This document shows, piece by piece, positions 9,047 to 18,065 of a DNA stretch of 32,787 nt; position 1 is the first letter of the stretch; every line of letters starts with the position of its first letter. The position numbers and the translations under genes are program-made. The notes under the pieces were generated by a model, which saw nothing but the letters and a program-made list of their open reading frames with translations, searched no databases and had not been told where the DNA came from. The stretch is from Bacillota bacterium (GTDB lineage Bacteria > Bacillota > Bacilli > Alicyclobacillales > Alicyclobacillaceae): the NCBI GenBank assembly GCA_021799255.1, contig JAJZAV010000008.1, positions 1-32,787 of the forward strand. Reading direction: 5' to 3'.

Positions 9047-11460
9047 CCGGACAACCTCCTCCACGATAAGTAAACGGCTCCCAGAACTATTACCAACGCC
9101 AAACCTGGTAGATACCAATCTTCGCTCTGTTGGGACATGCTATTCCATAACGCGGCCGTCCGAGCGTCAATATACGAACGAACGGTCACTTCTGATCTCG
9201 TAATAATTTTCCCCTTTAATTTAATTTCCACCAAATCGCTACCAGCGTGTGACGGGGTCCATTGACCGCTGAGCGTAGCGTATTCACCGCCACCGATGCT
9301 CACCTTTTCCTTGGTTAGCTCTCTTCCATCCACCGTCAGAATCAACGTCCCGTTCATCGGAAGGTCCCCGTTATTGCTTACTTTATACTTTACCTCTTGC
9401 GGGACTAATGCCGTCCCAAACTGTGGGAACAATAATTTGGATACAAGTGGTTGCGCATTCGTCGCCCGCCTTGAAGTCCATGACTGGTGCACACCATCAT
9501 ATTGAATTGCATATGTGCCTCCCCTTAGAAGTCCAATCCCCGGTACCCGTATAGGACCCTTCTTGTCAGTTGGGATTACGGACAGAACGAACTTGAATCC
9601 GTGCCGCGTCGATGTGATGTCCCCTAGCGATAGCCCATGTATTGGAGTAGCACCCGCTGGCATCCAGGATTTCATGTCCATCGGAGAGTGTTTCTTATAT
9701 TCCGAGGATAATCTCTTGAAATTCACCCACGAAGCGTGGTTTGTGGGTGGTAGCGCGTTCAGCAATTCCTGTTTTCTGGCGTCTGGGGCCCAGATCGCTC
9801 CCTGCGGCCCTGAGTACATGCTCCACCCATCTAGGTGAACAAACTGTTGAACCTGCTTGACTCTCTTGCCCTTGCGCCGCAAGAGAACCCACGAGTTAAT
9901 ATAGGTTCCCCCATTAAGATTACTCTCCTTCAGGATTTGCCCATTCCCAAGATTCCACAACCCGGCGCTTGCGTTTAACAAATGCCATCTCCCATCAAAT
10001 GGGCTTATATAAAGTTCAGGCCTTTCAGCCCTCCCCAAGCGATACTCCCCGCGAAAGCCCGTGAAGATGGAATTGAATTCAGAAAGATTTGGTGTCGCCG
10101 ACCACCCCCGCACGTATGGTAGGCCAACCGCACTCGACGGCCAAGAGTAGATGCCCTCGCTAGTATCATATGGGTGGCCCTCTGTGTCTACGAAGGTTGC
10201 AACCGCCCATTTGTGATAAATCACCCAATGTGGATAGGATTGGTATGCAGGGGCAAGTACACGTAACCGACCGCCAGCGATACTCACCACCTGAGTGTAA
10301 GGGACCGTTCCATCGACGTCTACCTTATAGTTAAATTGCAAGTCTCCAGGGTGGTCGGCCCAGGAGTACCGAACATCTTCGCTTTGATAGGGATAGAGGG
10401 GCGCAAACTGAGATGCCCCACCATAACTCGTGTAAAAAGGATCGTTAGCAGAGTTGTGTTGAACCCTTATGAGTAAGTTGGGAAAAGCCGAAGGTGTTCC
10501 AGAAACATTATAGAACCCCCACGGACTCTCAAAGTTTGGCGCCAACAGTTTTTTAGACCTCAAAGGATTCAGGCTATAAAACGCGTACCCATGAGATTCG
10601 GCGCGTACGCTGACCACTTCCGAGAAATCCTTAATTCGTCCGGTTATCCAATCCATTACAATGGGTGGAGCCTCAGTTCCGTAGTTTTGCAGGAATCCCC
10701 CTGACTCCGAAACATATGGCCACTCGGGAGAAATGCTACGAGTCCACTTCACCGGACCGTCGTTCTCTCGCTGGGCATAATTCGTCCTGAGAAGGGATGC
10801 GGTAAATGAGGGTAATACTTGTCGCAAGTCCCACTTAGGCACACCATTCGGATAGGTGCGTGTTTGAATCGTGTATATGATGGGTCTGCTCTTTTTAACG
10901 GCACTATCTGAAGTGCTCGTCCATAAAGAGGAGACCTTTACGGGTTCCCACATCGCCGTAAAGGGACTGTATATACGAATGTCCAGGTTGAGTGCCGCAT
11001 GACCATCTTGGATCCAATTCCCTGTAAGTGAATCCATGACCATAGCAGGGCGTTCAGTTTTTTCCATGAACACGCGCCCATTGTGCACGTGGTACGGAAT
11101 ATATCCACTGTTGCCGGCGACCTGGTACACGTAGGCTGTGGCAGACCTCTCCCCCTTCACGTGCACCAGTTTTACAATGAGAGATGCCTTCGTCGGATCA
11201 CGACTTTTCAAGTAATACACCAGGTAGCCGATTCCATTTTGGCCGTTAGACAGGTTTCGCACCACTCGAGCGCTCGGAAACATCCGGACTCCAATCCTCA
11301 ACGGCGTCTGAGTACGTTGCGCTCCGTTGGAGATGGTCGCTCTCATATCCGCGTAGGCATGCATTGGATGGAACATGCATGTGGAGACCAACATTGGTGG
11401 CAACAAAATCCCAATGGCGCTCATCACTAGTCTTGTTGTTCGCGTAGCAGTTAGTCTCAT
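9043..11460 (-). CDS. Large secreted protein with signal peptide and C-terminal membrane anchor, function unknown
   Basis: MRLTATRTTRLVMSAIGILLPPMLVSTCMFHPMHAYADM signal peptide; start at 11460 has AAAGGTG upstream; C-terminal Ig/CARDB-like stretch (VKYKVSNNGDLPMNGTLILTVDG) followed by TM helix WYLPGLALVIVLGAVYLSWRRLSG. ORF extends to a TTG at 11502. Confidence 0.75.
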   Translation of the reverse strand: MRLTATRTTRLVMSAIGILLPPMLVSTCMFHPMHAYADMRATISNGAQRTQTPLRIGVRMFPSARVVRNLSNGQNGIGYLVYYLKSRDPTKASLIVKLVHVKGERSATAYVYQVAGNSGYIPYHVHNGRVFMEKTERPAMVMDSLTGNWIQDGHAALNLDIRIYSPFTAMWEPVKVSSLWTSTSDSAVKKSRPIIYTIQTRTYPNGVPKWDLRQVLPSFTASLLRTNYAQRENDGPVKWTRSISPEWPYVSESGGFLQNYGTEAPPIVMDWITGRIKDFSEVVSVRAESHGYAFYSLNPLRSKKLLAPNFESPWGFYNVSGTPSAFPNLLIRVQHNSANDPFYTSYGGASQFAPLYPYQSEDVRYSWADHPGDLQFNYKVDVDGTVPYTQVVSIAGGRLRVLAPAYQSYPHWVIYHKWAVATFVDTEGHPYDTSEGIYSWPSSAVGLPYVRGWSATPNLSEFNSIFTGFRGEYRLGRAERPELYISPFDGRWHLLNASAGLWNLGNGQILKESNLNGGTYINSWVLLRRKGKRVKQVQQFVHLDGWSMYSGPQGAIWAPDARKQELLNALPPTNHASWVNFKRLSSEYKKHSPMDMKSWMPAGATPIHGLSLGDITSTRHGFKFVLSVIPTDKKGPIRVPGIGLLRGGTYAIQYDGVHQSWTSRRATNAQPLVSKLLFPQFGTALVPQEVKYKVSNNGDLPMNGTLILTVDGRELTKEKVSIGGGEYATLSGQWTPSHAGSDLVEIKLKGKIITRSEVTVRSYIDARTAALWNSMSQQSEDWYLPGLALVIVLGAVYLSWRRLSG

Positions 11461-11498
11461 TGCTGCACCTTTCCCAACGGAAGTTATAGTTGCCTCGG

Positions 11499-11732
11499 TC
11501 AACCCACACTGCCAGACACGTGAAAGATGACCAGGCAGACAATGTCTAACGCGATAGCACCGGAAAACAGGAGCAGTCTTCTAGTTAGTAGCTTTCGGTA
11601 TGTAAAGTCACCATGCGCCAATATGTCTCGTACCACTAAAGTAAATATGAGTAGCCCCATGAGCGAACTGCCATATCCCATCCAGGCATGATGTACGTAT
11701 GCCCCAGTAACGTGCAGAGGGTCGGTGAACAC
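11499..11732 (-). CDS. Small (77 aa) two-TM membrane protein
   Basis: GTG at 11732 preceded by AGGAAGG with about 8-nt spacing, directly after the CPBP-like stop codon; protein VFTDPLHVTGAYVHHAWMGYGSSLMGLLIFTLVVRDILAHGDFTYRKLLTRRLLLFSGAIALDIVCLVIFHVSGSVG. Confidence 0.6.
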   Translation of the reverse strand: MFTDPLHVTGAYVHHAWMGYGSSLMGLLIFTLVVRDILAHGDFTYRKLLTRRLLLFSGAIALDIVCLVIFHVSGSVG

Positions 11733-11746
11733 GCGTGATCCCTTCC

Positions 11747-12511
11747 TTAGAAATGCATGGGCAACAACACGGCAGCATTCAGGAAGCCGTGGGCGATGCT
11801 GAGCCAACCTACTGACAATCCTGTGGAACGCAGAAAGCCAAAGGCAAGATTCACCGCGAGAATGATTATAAAGGCCCCCGATGATCCGATTTGAGACACA
11901 GCCAAGCATAGTCCTGTGGTTAGAAGGATGGCGGCCACCTTCCCGAAATCACTTTGTATCGCATCGAAGGCTGGGCCTCTAAAAACCCACTCCAATGCTA
12001 CACCAAGCAAAAACGCTGTGACCAGAAGGAGCCCGATGTTGAGGAGACCCTTACCACTTTGACTCAGCTGCCCATGATTAATCAACCGGATATATAAGCC
12101 GATGCCCGTTGAAACAACGATTACGGCTAAGCCTCTCCACCACACGGACCATCTCGGCAAGTCCCCATCAACGGCACCCCTGCCCCGGGCAATCACAACG
12201 ACCAAGCCAATTTCGAGGCAAAGCGCAACATTGAGGTAAAAGTCGTTAATCCCGTACACATACGCCAGCGGCAACAGTACAATTTCCATGGCGCGCGCTA
12301 ACGGCAAAGTAGCCAACGCTAGCAATCCCGTACGAGACATCTCGCTAGTGGGACGTGAAGACCAAGCCAAGATTACCAATGCTAGAAGAGCATTGCTCCA
12401 TAAAATTAGGTAGGGTCCTGCAACCCTTGATAACAGCCAAGCCGCCGCCACCATGAAGAATATGATTATCCAATGCGTCAACTTGACTGAATTCGTCGCA
12501 GATTGTTCCAC
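11747..12511 (-). CDS. CPBP-family (Rce1/Abi-like) intramembrane protein, degenerate active site
   Basis: GTG start with GGAGG 7 nt upstream; multi-TM; LGVALEWVFRGPAFDAI and LSIAHGFLNAAV resemble CPBP motifs 1 and 3. Confidence 0.7.
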   Translation of the reverse strand: MEQSATNSVKLTHWIIIFFMVAAAWLLSRVAGPYLILWSNALLALVILAWSSRPTSEMSRTGLLALATLPLARAMEIVLLPLAYVYGINDFYLNVALCLEIGLVVVIARGRGAVDGDLPRWSVWWRGLAVIVVSTGIGLYIRLINHGQLSQSGKGLLNIGLLLVTAFLLGVALEWVFRGPAFDAIQSDFGKVAAILLTTGLCLAVSQIGSSGAFIIILAVNLAFGFLRSTGLSVGWLSIAHGFLNAAVLLPMHF

Positions 12512-12538
12512 GCTGTTTCCTCCATGGAGTCGAGGTGC

Positions 12539-14002
12539 CTATACAAATAGACCGTTTCTCGCAAGCCTAGTTCTAGAGAGAACCAACCAATACACAGCAC
12601 ATCCCACCAGCATGCCCGCCAACAACGGGATTCCATCAAAACCAGCCAGTCTCATGGCTGCAGGTATGCCGAACGGGAACAGCAGTCCTATCCCCGTACA
12701 CTTCCACACCCAGCTCCAGGGCATCTTCAAAGCAAACTTCCTAAATGCAACGCCCAGTACCGCGACCGCATATCCGAATTGCGTGAGTGTATTTGCGAGA
12801 GCTGCACCTACGGCGGCACTATGAGGGATCAGCAGCAGATCTAGGCCTAGGTTGGCCAGCGATAACAGAAACCCAACTTTCACAACGCTCCATACTCCCC
12901 CACCTGCGCTTAAGCTCAACGTCATGGCCACCGACAGTGCGCCTGGCACGATTCCAATAATTAGAACCCTAGCCACCGGGCCCGCCGCGACAAGATGAGT
13001 TCCGTAGAAAAGGTTTAGAACGCTAGGCGCCACCACGATTCCCGCCATGGCTATGGGAAGCGAATAGAACGTTGCCAACCGTAATCCCGTTTCGGATTTG
13101 TGTCCCAAGAGTTCCATGTGGCCAGCTCCGAAATCATGAGACGCCGATGGGAATAGTCCATTTAGTAACGCCGCTCCAATGAGGTTAAAAGTCGCGAACA
13201 GCGTGTAAGAAATGCTGTAATATCCGAGTTCAGCGTAATGGGAAAAGCGATGTAAAAAGTAGATCTCCGACCGTTGCCACACTACTAAGTCGAACAGCAC
13301 AGCCAACGTAGACGGAACCACGTAATCCAGATAAAGACGGCGTGCGTACTTCGAAACATCCGGTCCACCAAACGTTAAAAAGACAGACCCGCGCGACGCC
13401 GTGAACAACACCAGGAATTGGACAACTCCCCCGCTTAGAAGTACCACTTCGTAACCAGCCGTACCGACGTGAAGGAGGTGTGTCACGATAACTCCGAGGA
13501 AGATCACAATGGACGTAATAATGGAGGCTACCATCGTGATGGAATACTGCTCACGAGCCAAAACGCGAGAATTGATGACACGGGACATGGCTCCCGGGAG
13601 CAAACCGATGGCAATGAGCGACAGTAGAATGCGGTTGGCTGATGGGCCTACGTATGCAACCACGAGTATCAATGCCGTCAGCATCACGTTGACCACGAAG
13701 AGAATTCGACCCACCCAGGGAATCAAGGCCTCCGCATCGGACTCCTCACCGGCACCATAGAGTTGTGATACAACCTTTGTTAGGCCAGCAGGAAAGGCCA
13801 GCAATCCTAAGCTACTCACCGCACTGGCGAGCCAGAGATAAAACGATAGCTTCCCGTACTCTGATATGCTGAGGCTACGCACGACAATAACCGAACTCAA
13901 GATACCTCCGAGAGCCAACGCGGCGGTTCCTATGGAATTACGGAATCCATTGACGACAACGGATGGTCGCTTTTTCATCGGTTTAGTTGAGGCGATAGCC
14001 AA
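12539..14002 (-). CDS. Oligosaccharide flippase family protein (Wzx-like)
   Basis: 487 aa, FRNSIGTAALALGGILSSVIVVRSLSISEYGKLSFYLWLASAVSSLGLLAFPAGLTKVVSQ typical of polysaccharide flippases. Confidence 0.88.
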   Translation of the reverse strand: MAIASTKPMKKRPSVVVNGFRNSIGTAALALGGILSSVIVVRSLSISEYGKLSFYLWLASAVSSLGLLAFPAGLTKVVSQLYGAGEESDAEALIPWVGRILFVVNVMLTALILVVAYVGPSANRILLSLIAIGLLPGAMSRVINSRVLAREQYSITMVASIITSIVIFLGVIVTHLLHVGTAGYEVVLLSGGVVQFLVLFTASRGSVFLTFGGPDVSKYARRLYLDYVVPSTLAVLFDLVVWQRSEIYFLHRFSHYAELGYYSISYTLFATFNLIGAALLNGLFPSASHDFGAGHMELLGHKSETGLRLATFYSLPIAMAGIVVAPSVLNLFYGTHLVAAGPVARVLIIGIVPGALSVAMTLSLSAGGGVWSVVKVGFLLSLANLGLDLLLIPHSAAVGAALANTLTQFGYAVAVLGVAFRKFALKMPWSWVWKCTGIGLLFPFGIPAAMRLAGFDGIPLLAGMLVGCAVYWLVLSRTRLARNGLFV

Positions 14003-14036
14003 CCTGCGTCACCTTTTCCCCAGTTATCATTGGCAC

Positions 14037-15380
14037 CTAAAGCGACGGAGGTCGAAACTGCGTCTGTACCCAAGGCTCATTCTTGCACCACCTTACTACC
14101 GTTCGCCCACGAACGTCCAAGGATAAACCTGTTGAGCTCTCGGCGAATTGCCCTGGCATTCCATAAAAACCGACCTTCATCTCAACGTCGGACGTGTCTG
14201 AATCCGGTATCTTTACTTGCATTGGGATCATCTCGGCAAATAGGCGCAATACCTTATCGTTCCAACCGCTTACTGGCAAAACATCAAGCCAGTCGATTCC
14301 GCTTGGTTCTTGCCGGGCGGTCCCACGATTAGCAAAGCCCTCTGCGGTCGGAAATCCACCGGACTTGAGTTGAGCGTTTAGCAGACGCACCAAGGCTGGA
14401 CTCCCCCATATATTTTCCCCTACCAACCACATCGCGCGCAAGATGTCTCCCACACCAGCTATCCAACTTGGCCACCGGGCCATACCACTATCGGCATAGA
14501 TTATCTGAGGCCAACGGTCATCCTCTAGTGACAACCGCAAAAACGTCGCGATATCGCTCGCCGCCTCCTCGTAACGAGCGTCGCCCATAATCTGCGAGCC
14601 AAGTAGAAGGGCGGGAATACAACGAGCGTTGTAATACGGAAATAGTCGCCCGTCACCTTCCCCTGCGTTTGGCCCATACTGATGAACGGCCCCTGCATAT
14701 CGGCCAATCTTAATCTGATATTTTAAAACATCATCCAAGCACGTTCGTGCATAATCCAAATACTCAGGTTTCCTCGTCACTTCGTAATACTTAAGGAGCG
14801 CCTCAGCAAATGTCGCCAGCTTGTTTGGGACCCGACCACGAATTCCCGGACGGTCATTAAACCCCCTGACCCGGGGGTCCCATAAATTGTCCACGAGGTT
14901 GCGAAGAATAGATTCAGCAAGTGAAATGGCCCGGCTCTCAAGTTCCGCGTCCAGGCAGTCAAGGCTATTAAGCAAACCGGACACTGCAGCAGCCTCATGA
15001 GGTGTCCCCAAGGTGCCAGGGTTAGCCTCAAATTCGGATGCTTTGAAGCCTTTTGCACGAAATTGCCCTTCCAAAAGATCCGACACAGTTGAACGCACTC
15101 GGTGCATCCACACGGGTTCTCCCGTTTTACGGTACAGAGTAGCATATCCCGTCAGAATACCCTCGTAGCGCCAATCGAAGGCTGGTCCGGCGTAAAGCAA
15201 CGAGTGACGCCACCAATGCGCCACTGGTCCTCCGTAACCACCAGCCTGCCTCATGGTCTGAAACCAATCGTCCAAGTCGGCAATCGCTTGGAGAACTTGA
15301 GGTAGTCTCGATTGGTTTTTATCCATCGTAGGAAGAACCTCAGAAGCAGTTGAGACCACAGTATCAGTCCTATCATTCAT
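14037..15380 (-). CDS. Six-hairpin (alpha/alpha-barrel)-like protein, possible glycoside hydrolase/epimerase relative
   Basis: Repeating helical-hairpin pattern (GILTGYATLYRKTGEPVWMHRVRSTVSDLLEGQ; ATFAEALLKYYEVTRKPEYLDYARTCLDDVLKYQ; PALLLGSQIMGDARYEEAASDIATFL). Likely start ATG at 15380 overlapping the upstream stop; ORF extends to 15440. Confidence 0.65.
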   Translation of the reverse strand: MNDRTDTVVSTASEVLPTMDKNQSRLPQVLQAIADLDDWFQTMRQAGGYGGPVAHWWRHSLLYAGPAFDWRYEGILTGYATLYRKTGEPVWMHRVRSTVSDLLEGQFRAKGFKASEFEANPGTLGTPHEAAAVSGLLNSLDCLDAELESRAISLAESILRNLVDNLWDPRVRGFNDRPGIRGRVPNKLATFAEALLKYYEVTRKPEYLDYARTCLDDVLKYQIKIGRYAGAVHQYGPNAGEGDGRLFPYYNARCIPALLLGSQIMGDARYEEAASDIATFLRLSLEDDRWPQIIYADSGMARWPSWIAGVGDILRAMWLVGENIWGSPALVRLLNAQLKSGGFPTAEGFANRGTARQEPSGIDWLDVLPVSGWNDKVLRLFAEMIPMQVKIPDSDTSDVEMKVGFYGMPGQFAESSTGLSLDVRGRTVVRWCKNEPWVQTQFRPPSL

Positions 15381-15936
15381 CGTGCGCTGCGTCCGGTTCG
15401 TCGCCTGAAACTCCTTCGAGAGGTTCCCACACTGTGACATGGTAATAGGCGAGTGCCGGCCTGCGACTTACAAATGCACGCCTGGATTGAAAACTCATTT
15501 GATCTGCAAAACGAGGACGACCCGCGAGCAGAGCCAATCGAATTGGAATCCCAAAAAGTCTCGAGCGAAGTGTATAAACCCAAATCTGATGCCTTGCAAC
15601 CCATTGATGCTGCATCACGGAAGCATGTGCGCGAATCCGTCCACGCACGACGCCCCCGTGTTCAATGGTATAGACTCGACTAAACTCATAATCCGCAACA
15701 TCATAGAGTCCCGAACTGATCAGGGCACTTCTATTGCCCTTAGGACATGTCAACTCGGCTCGCAAAGCAAAGGCATCTTCCATTTCAGGCATGGGGAGGT
15801 GGGCCACCAACTCTCCAACACCCGCATGATAGGCATCTGCAAATACCATGTCTGCGATAGCAGCCCACGCGAGCCGATGCGCGCCGTTGTCTGGTGCACG
15901 GGGGAGAACTGGACGAGTCGAAAGAGTGAGTTTCAT
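15373..15936 (-). CDS. Hypothetical protein
   Basis: 187 aa, ATG with GGGGG upstream, coupled to the downstream six-hairpin gene by overlap; no family recognised. Confidence 0.6.
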   Translation of the reverse strand: MKLTLSTRPVLPRAPDNGAHRLAWAAIADMVFADAYHAGVGELVAHLPMPEMEDAFALRAELTCPKGNRSALISSGLYDVADYEFSRVYTIEHGGVVRGRIRAHASVMQHQWVARHQIWVYTLRSRLFGIPIRLALLAGRPRFADQMSFQSRRAFVSRRPALAYYHVTVWEPLEGVSGDEPDAAHDE

Positions 15937-15966
15937 GAATGTCCCCCATTTTCAGTCTTTCAGAAA

Positions 15967-16995
15967 TCACATGTGCACAGCCAAACGATGTACCGTTCGA
16001 AATATGGGGGTAGTTACGAGAGACAGCACGTTCGCCAGACGAGGTGTGGTCAAATCTTGATAGGGTAGATAGGGTCGCATAAGCGCGAGCAATCCTCTAT
16101 CTGACAGAACCCTTTCCCGCTGCACTTTACCGCGGCCCCGCTTGATTTCCCTAACATGAGCAACAATCCAAGCATATCCCTTGAGACGAGCCCAGAAAAA
16201 CTGAGGCCCTCTCCGGACAGCATAAGCCAGGGTTACCCCTTCCGTAACTAAAAGCCCGGCCCATAGCCTCCGAACGGTGCTCCACTCGTAAAGCTTCGCC
16301 AACACCAGTAGTCGGTTGCGCTCCAAATAGTAGAACTTTCGGCTACTAAGATTTAGGCGATAATCGTGATAGACAATTGCGTCTGCCGCACAAACGACCG
16401 AATGACCATACAACCAGAACCGAACGGAGATGTCCACGTCCTCCATGTACATAAAGAACGAAGGATCAAATCCCCCCACGTCATCCCAAACGGCTCTAGA
16501 AAGCATGAACGCAGCCCCAGAGACCAGCAAAGTGCGGAACGTACCATGGTATGCATGGGGAGATTGTCCAATTCCATTGCACGTTGTAATCCCAGAAAAG
16601 TGCATGCTCGTGCCGCAAGCGTTCACGGTACCATCAGGCTGAAGGATCTTCGGTGTGACCACGGCGCCGGGATTGTTGGTGCACAGCTCGAGCATGGTCT
16701 CTACAGCACCCGGTGCCACTCGAGTATCGGGATTCAGGATAAAGAAGTAATCCCCATTTGCTACTGAAACGCCAATGTTGTTACCTTCCGCGTAACCAGC
16801 GTTATATCCTGCCTCTAGTACCTTGATGGTCGAATATTCTTTCTTCAACCACTCGACAGTCCCATCCGTCGATCCGTTATCCACTATGATGATTTCCAGT
16901 ATTTCGGAAACATCCTCTAGGGAGGCCAAACATTTCGGTAGGTCAGATTTGCTATTATAAGCAACGATGATGACGCTCACCAGCGGGTTTTTCAT
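15967..16995 (-). CDS. Glycosyltransferase family 2 (rhamnosyltransferase-like)
   Basis: PLVSVIIVAYNSKSDLPKCLASLEDV...IIIVDNGSTDGTVEWL...NAGYAEGNNIGVSVANGDYFFILNPDTRV; FFMYMEDVDISVRFW. Confidence 0.92.
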   Translation of the reverse strand: MKNPLVSVIIVAYNSKSDLPKCLASLEDVSEILEIIIVDNGSTDGTVEWLKKEYSTIKVLEAGYNAGYAEGNNIGVSVANGDYFFILNPDTRVAPGAVETMLELCTNNPGAVVTPKILQPDGTVNACGTSMHFSGITTCNGIGQSPHAYHGTFRTLLVSGAAFMLSRAVWDDVGGFDPSFFMYMEDVDISVRFWLYGHSVVCAADAIVYHDYRLNLSSRKFYYLERNRLLVLAKLYEWSTVRRLWAGLLVTEGVTLAYAVRRGPQFFWARLKGYAWIVAHVREIKRGRGKVQRERVLSDRGLLALMRPYLPYQDLTTPRLANVLSLVTTPIFRTVHRLAVHM

Positions 16996-18020
16996 ACCAG
17001 TCCCTCCGGTTCACCTCGGACCTCGGCTTGCAACGACCCAATCTCCTGATGGAGTTGATTCATGAAGCTGTCCAATGTATTAAGAGTAATACCAGTCACA
17101 AACAACACTAACCCAGCGAGCAGACTACCAGATGCACCAATGAGTACTCCCAATGGAATGTGGTGCGCGTGCGTAACGTCAGTCATTGCACTTGCCCCCA
17201 ACCATAATCCTAATACCACCAAGGGAAGCGAAAATAGGCTAAAAAAGAGAAGAGGTCTTCGACGAGCCGCCAGCCCTAGGATTGCGTCAACCACCTGCAG
17301 CCCATGCTTTACAGGATTGCGTTTATTGCCGTCCAAATAATGGACAACGATGGGCACCTCTTGAACTCGCAGGTTTTTGAATATAAACTGCATCTCTGAC
17401 TCAACCGCAAGTCCCTTGCTCCGAAAAGACATCATCTCAACAGCTTGGGGGGAGAAAGCACGATACCCACTTTGGGTATCGGTCATCGACACACCAGACG
17501 CAACGTTAGTCGCCACGTTGAGCGCATGTTGCCCAAACTGCCGCCAAACTGGAATCTTACTTTTTGCGTTTAGGAACCGGGAACCGATAACTACGTCTGC
17601 ATCTCCAGCAATCACAGGAGCGACAAGAGAGGGGATGTCAGCGGGATCGTGTTGCGAATCCCCATCCAATATCACCACAGCACCAGGATCAAATTGACGA
17701 CATGCCTTGAATCCAGCGTTTAACGCGGCTCCTTTGCCGCCGTTTTGTTCCATCCGAACCACGTATGCGCCAGCCCGCTCGGCCAAGTCCGCAGTCCTAT
17801 CGCTCGAACCATCGTCTACGACAATCACAACGCTAGCGTGATTCAACGCCGTTAACACCACACTAGCGATAAATCGCTCTTCGTTAAAAGCTGGGATGAC
17901 GGCCACAATTCTTGGTTCCGGTGTTTTCGCTCGATTTGGTTCCAAAGCACACACCCCCAAGCCCCCAAAATATGCGATACGCTTGTCCAAATGAAGCTGG
18001 ACTGTGGACGAGAGAGCCAC
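16992..18020 (-). CDS. Glycosyltransferase family 2 with two C-terminal TM helices (dolichyl-phosphate-mannose-synthase-like)
   Basis: RIVAVIPAFNEERFIASVV...VVDDGSSDRTADLAE...VVILDGDSQHDPADIP...TDTQSGYRAFSP; two hydrophobic C-terminal segments. The annotated GTG lies in a hairpin loop; GTG at about 17954 preceded by GGGGG is an alternative start. Confidence 0.9.
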   Translation of the reverse strand: MALSSTVQLHLDKRIAYFGGLGVCALEPNRAKTPEPRIVAVIPAFNEERFIASVVLTALNHASVVIVVDDGSSDRTADLAERAGAYVVRMEQNGGKGAALNAGFKACRQFDPGAVVILDGDSQHDPADIPSLVAPVIAGDADVVIGSRFLNAKSKIPVWRQFGQHALNVATNVASGVSMTDTQSGYRAFSPQAVEMMSFRSKGLAVESEMQFIFKNLRVQEVPIVVHYLDGNKRNPVKHGLQVVDAILGLAARRRPLLFFSLFSLPLVVLGLWLGASAMTDVTHAHHIPLGVLIGASGSLLAGLVLFVTGITLNTLDSFMNQLHQEIGSLQAEVRGEPEGLV

Positions 18021-18032
18021 TCGGCTCTCTCG
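18009..18032 (-). other. Perfect inverted repeat/stem-loop (10-bp stem, 4-nt loop)
   Basis: cgagagagcc-actc-ggctctctcg read directly; lies between the secreted-protein stop and the next gene. Confidence 0.85.
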
Positions 18033-18065
18033 TTCCCATACTGCCCTATGGACTTAAATCTGTGC

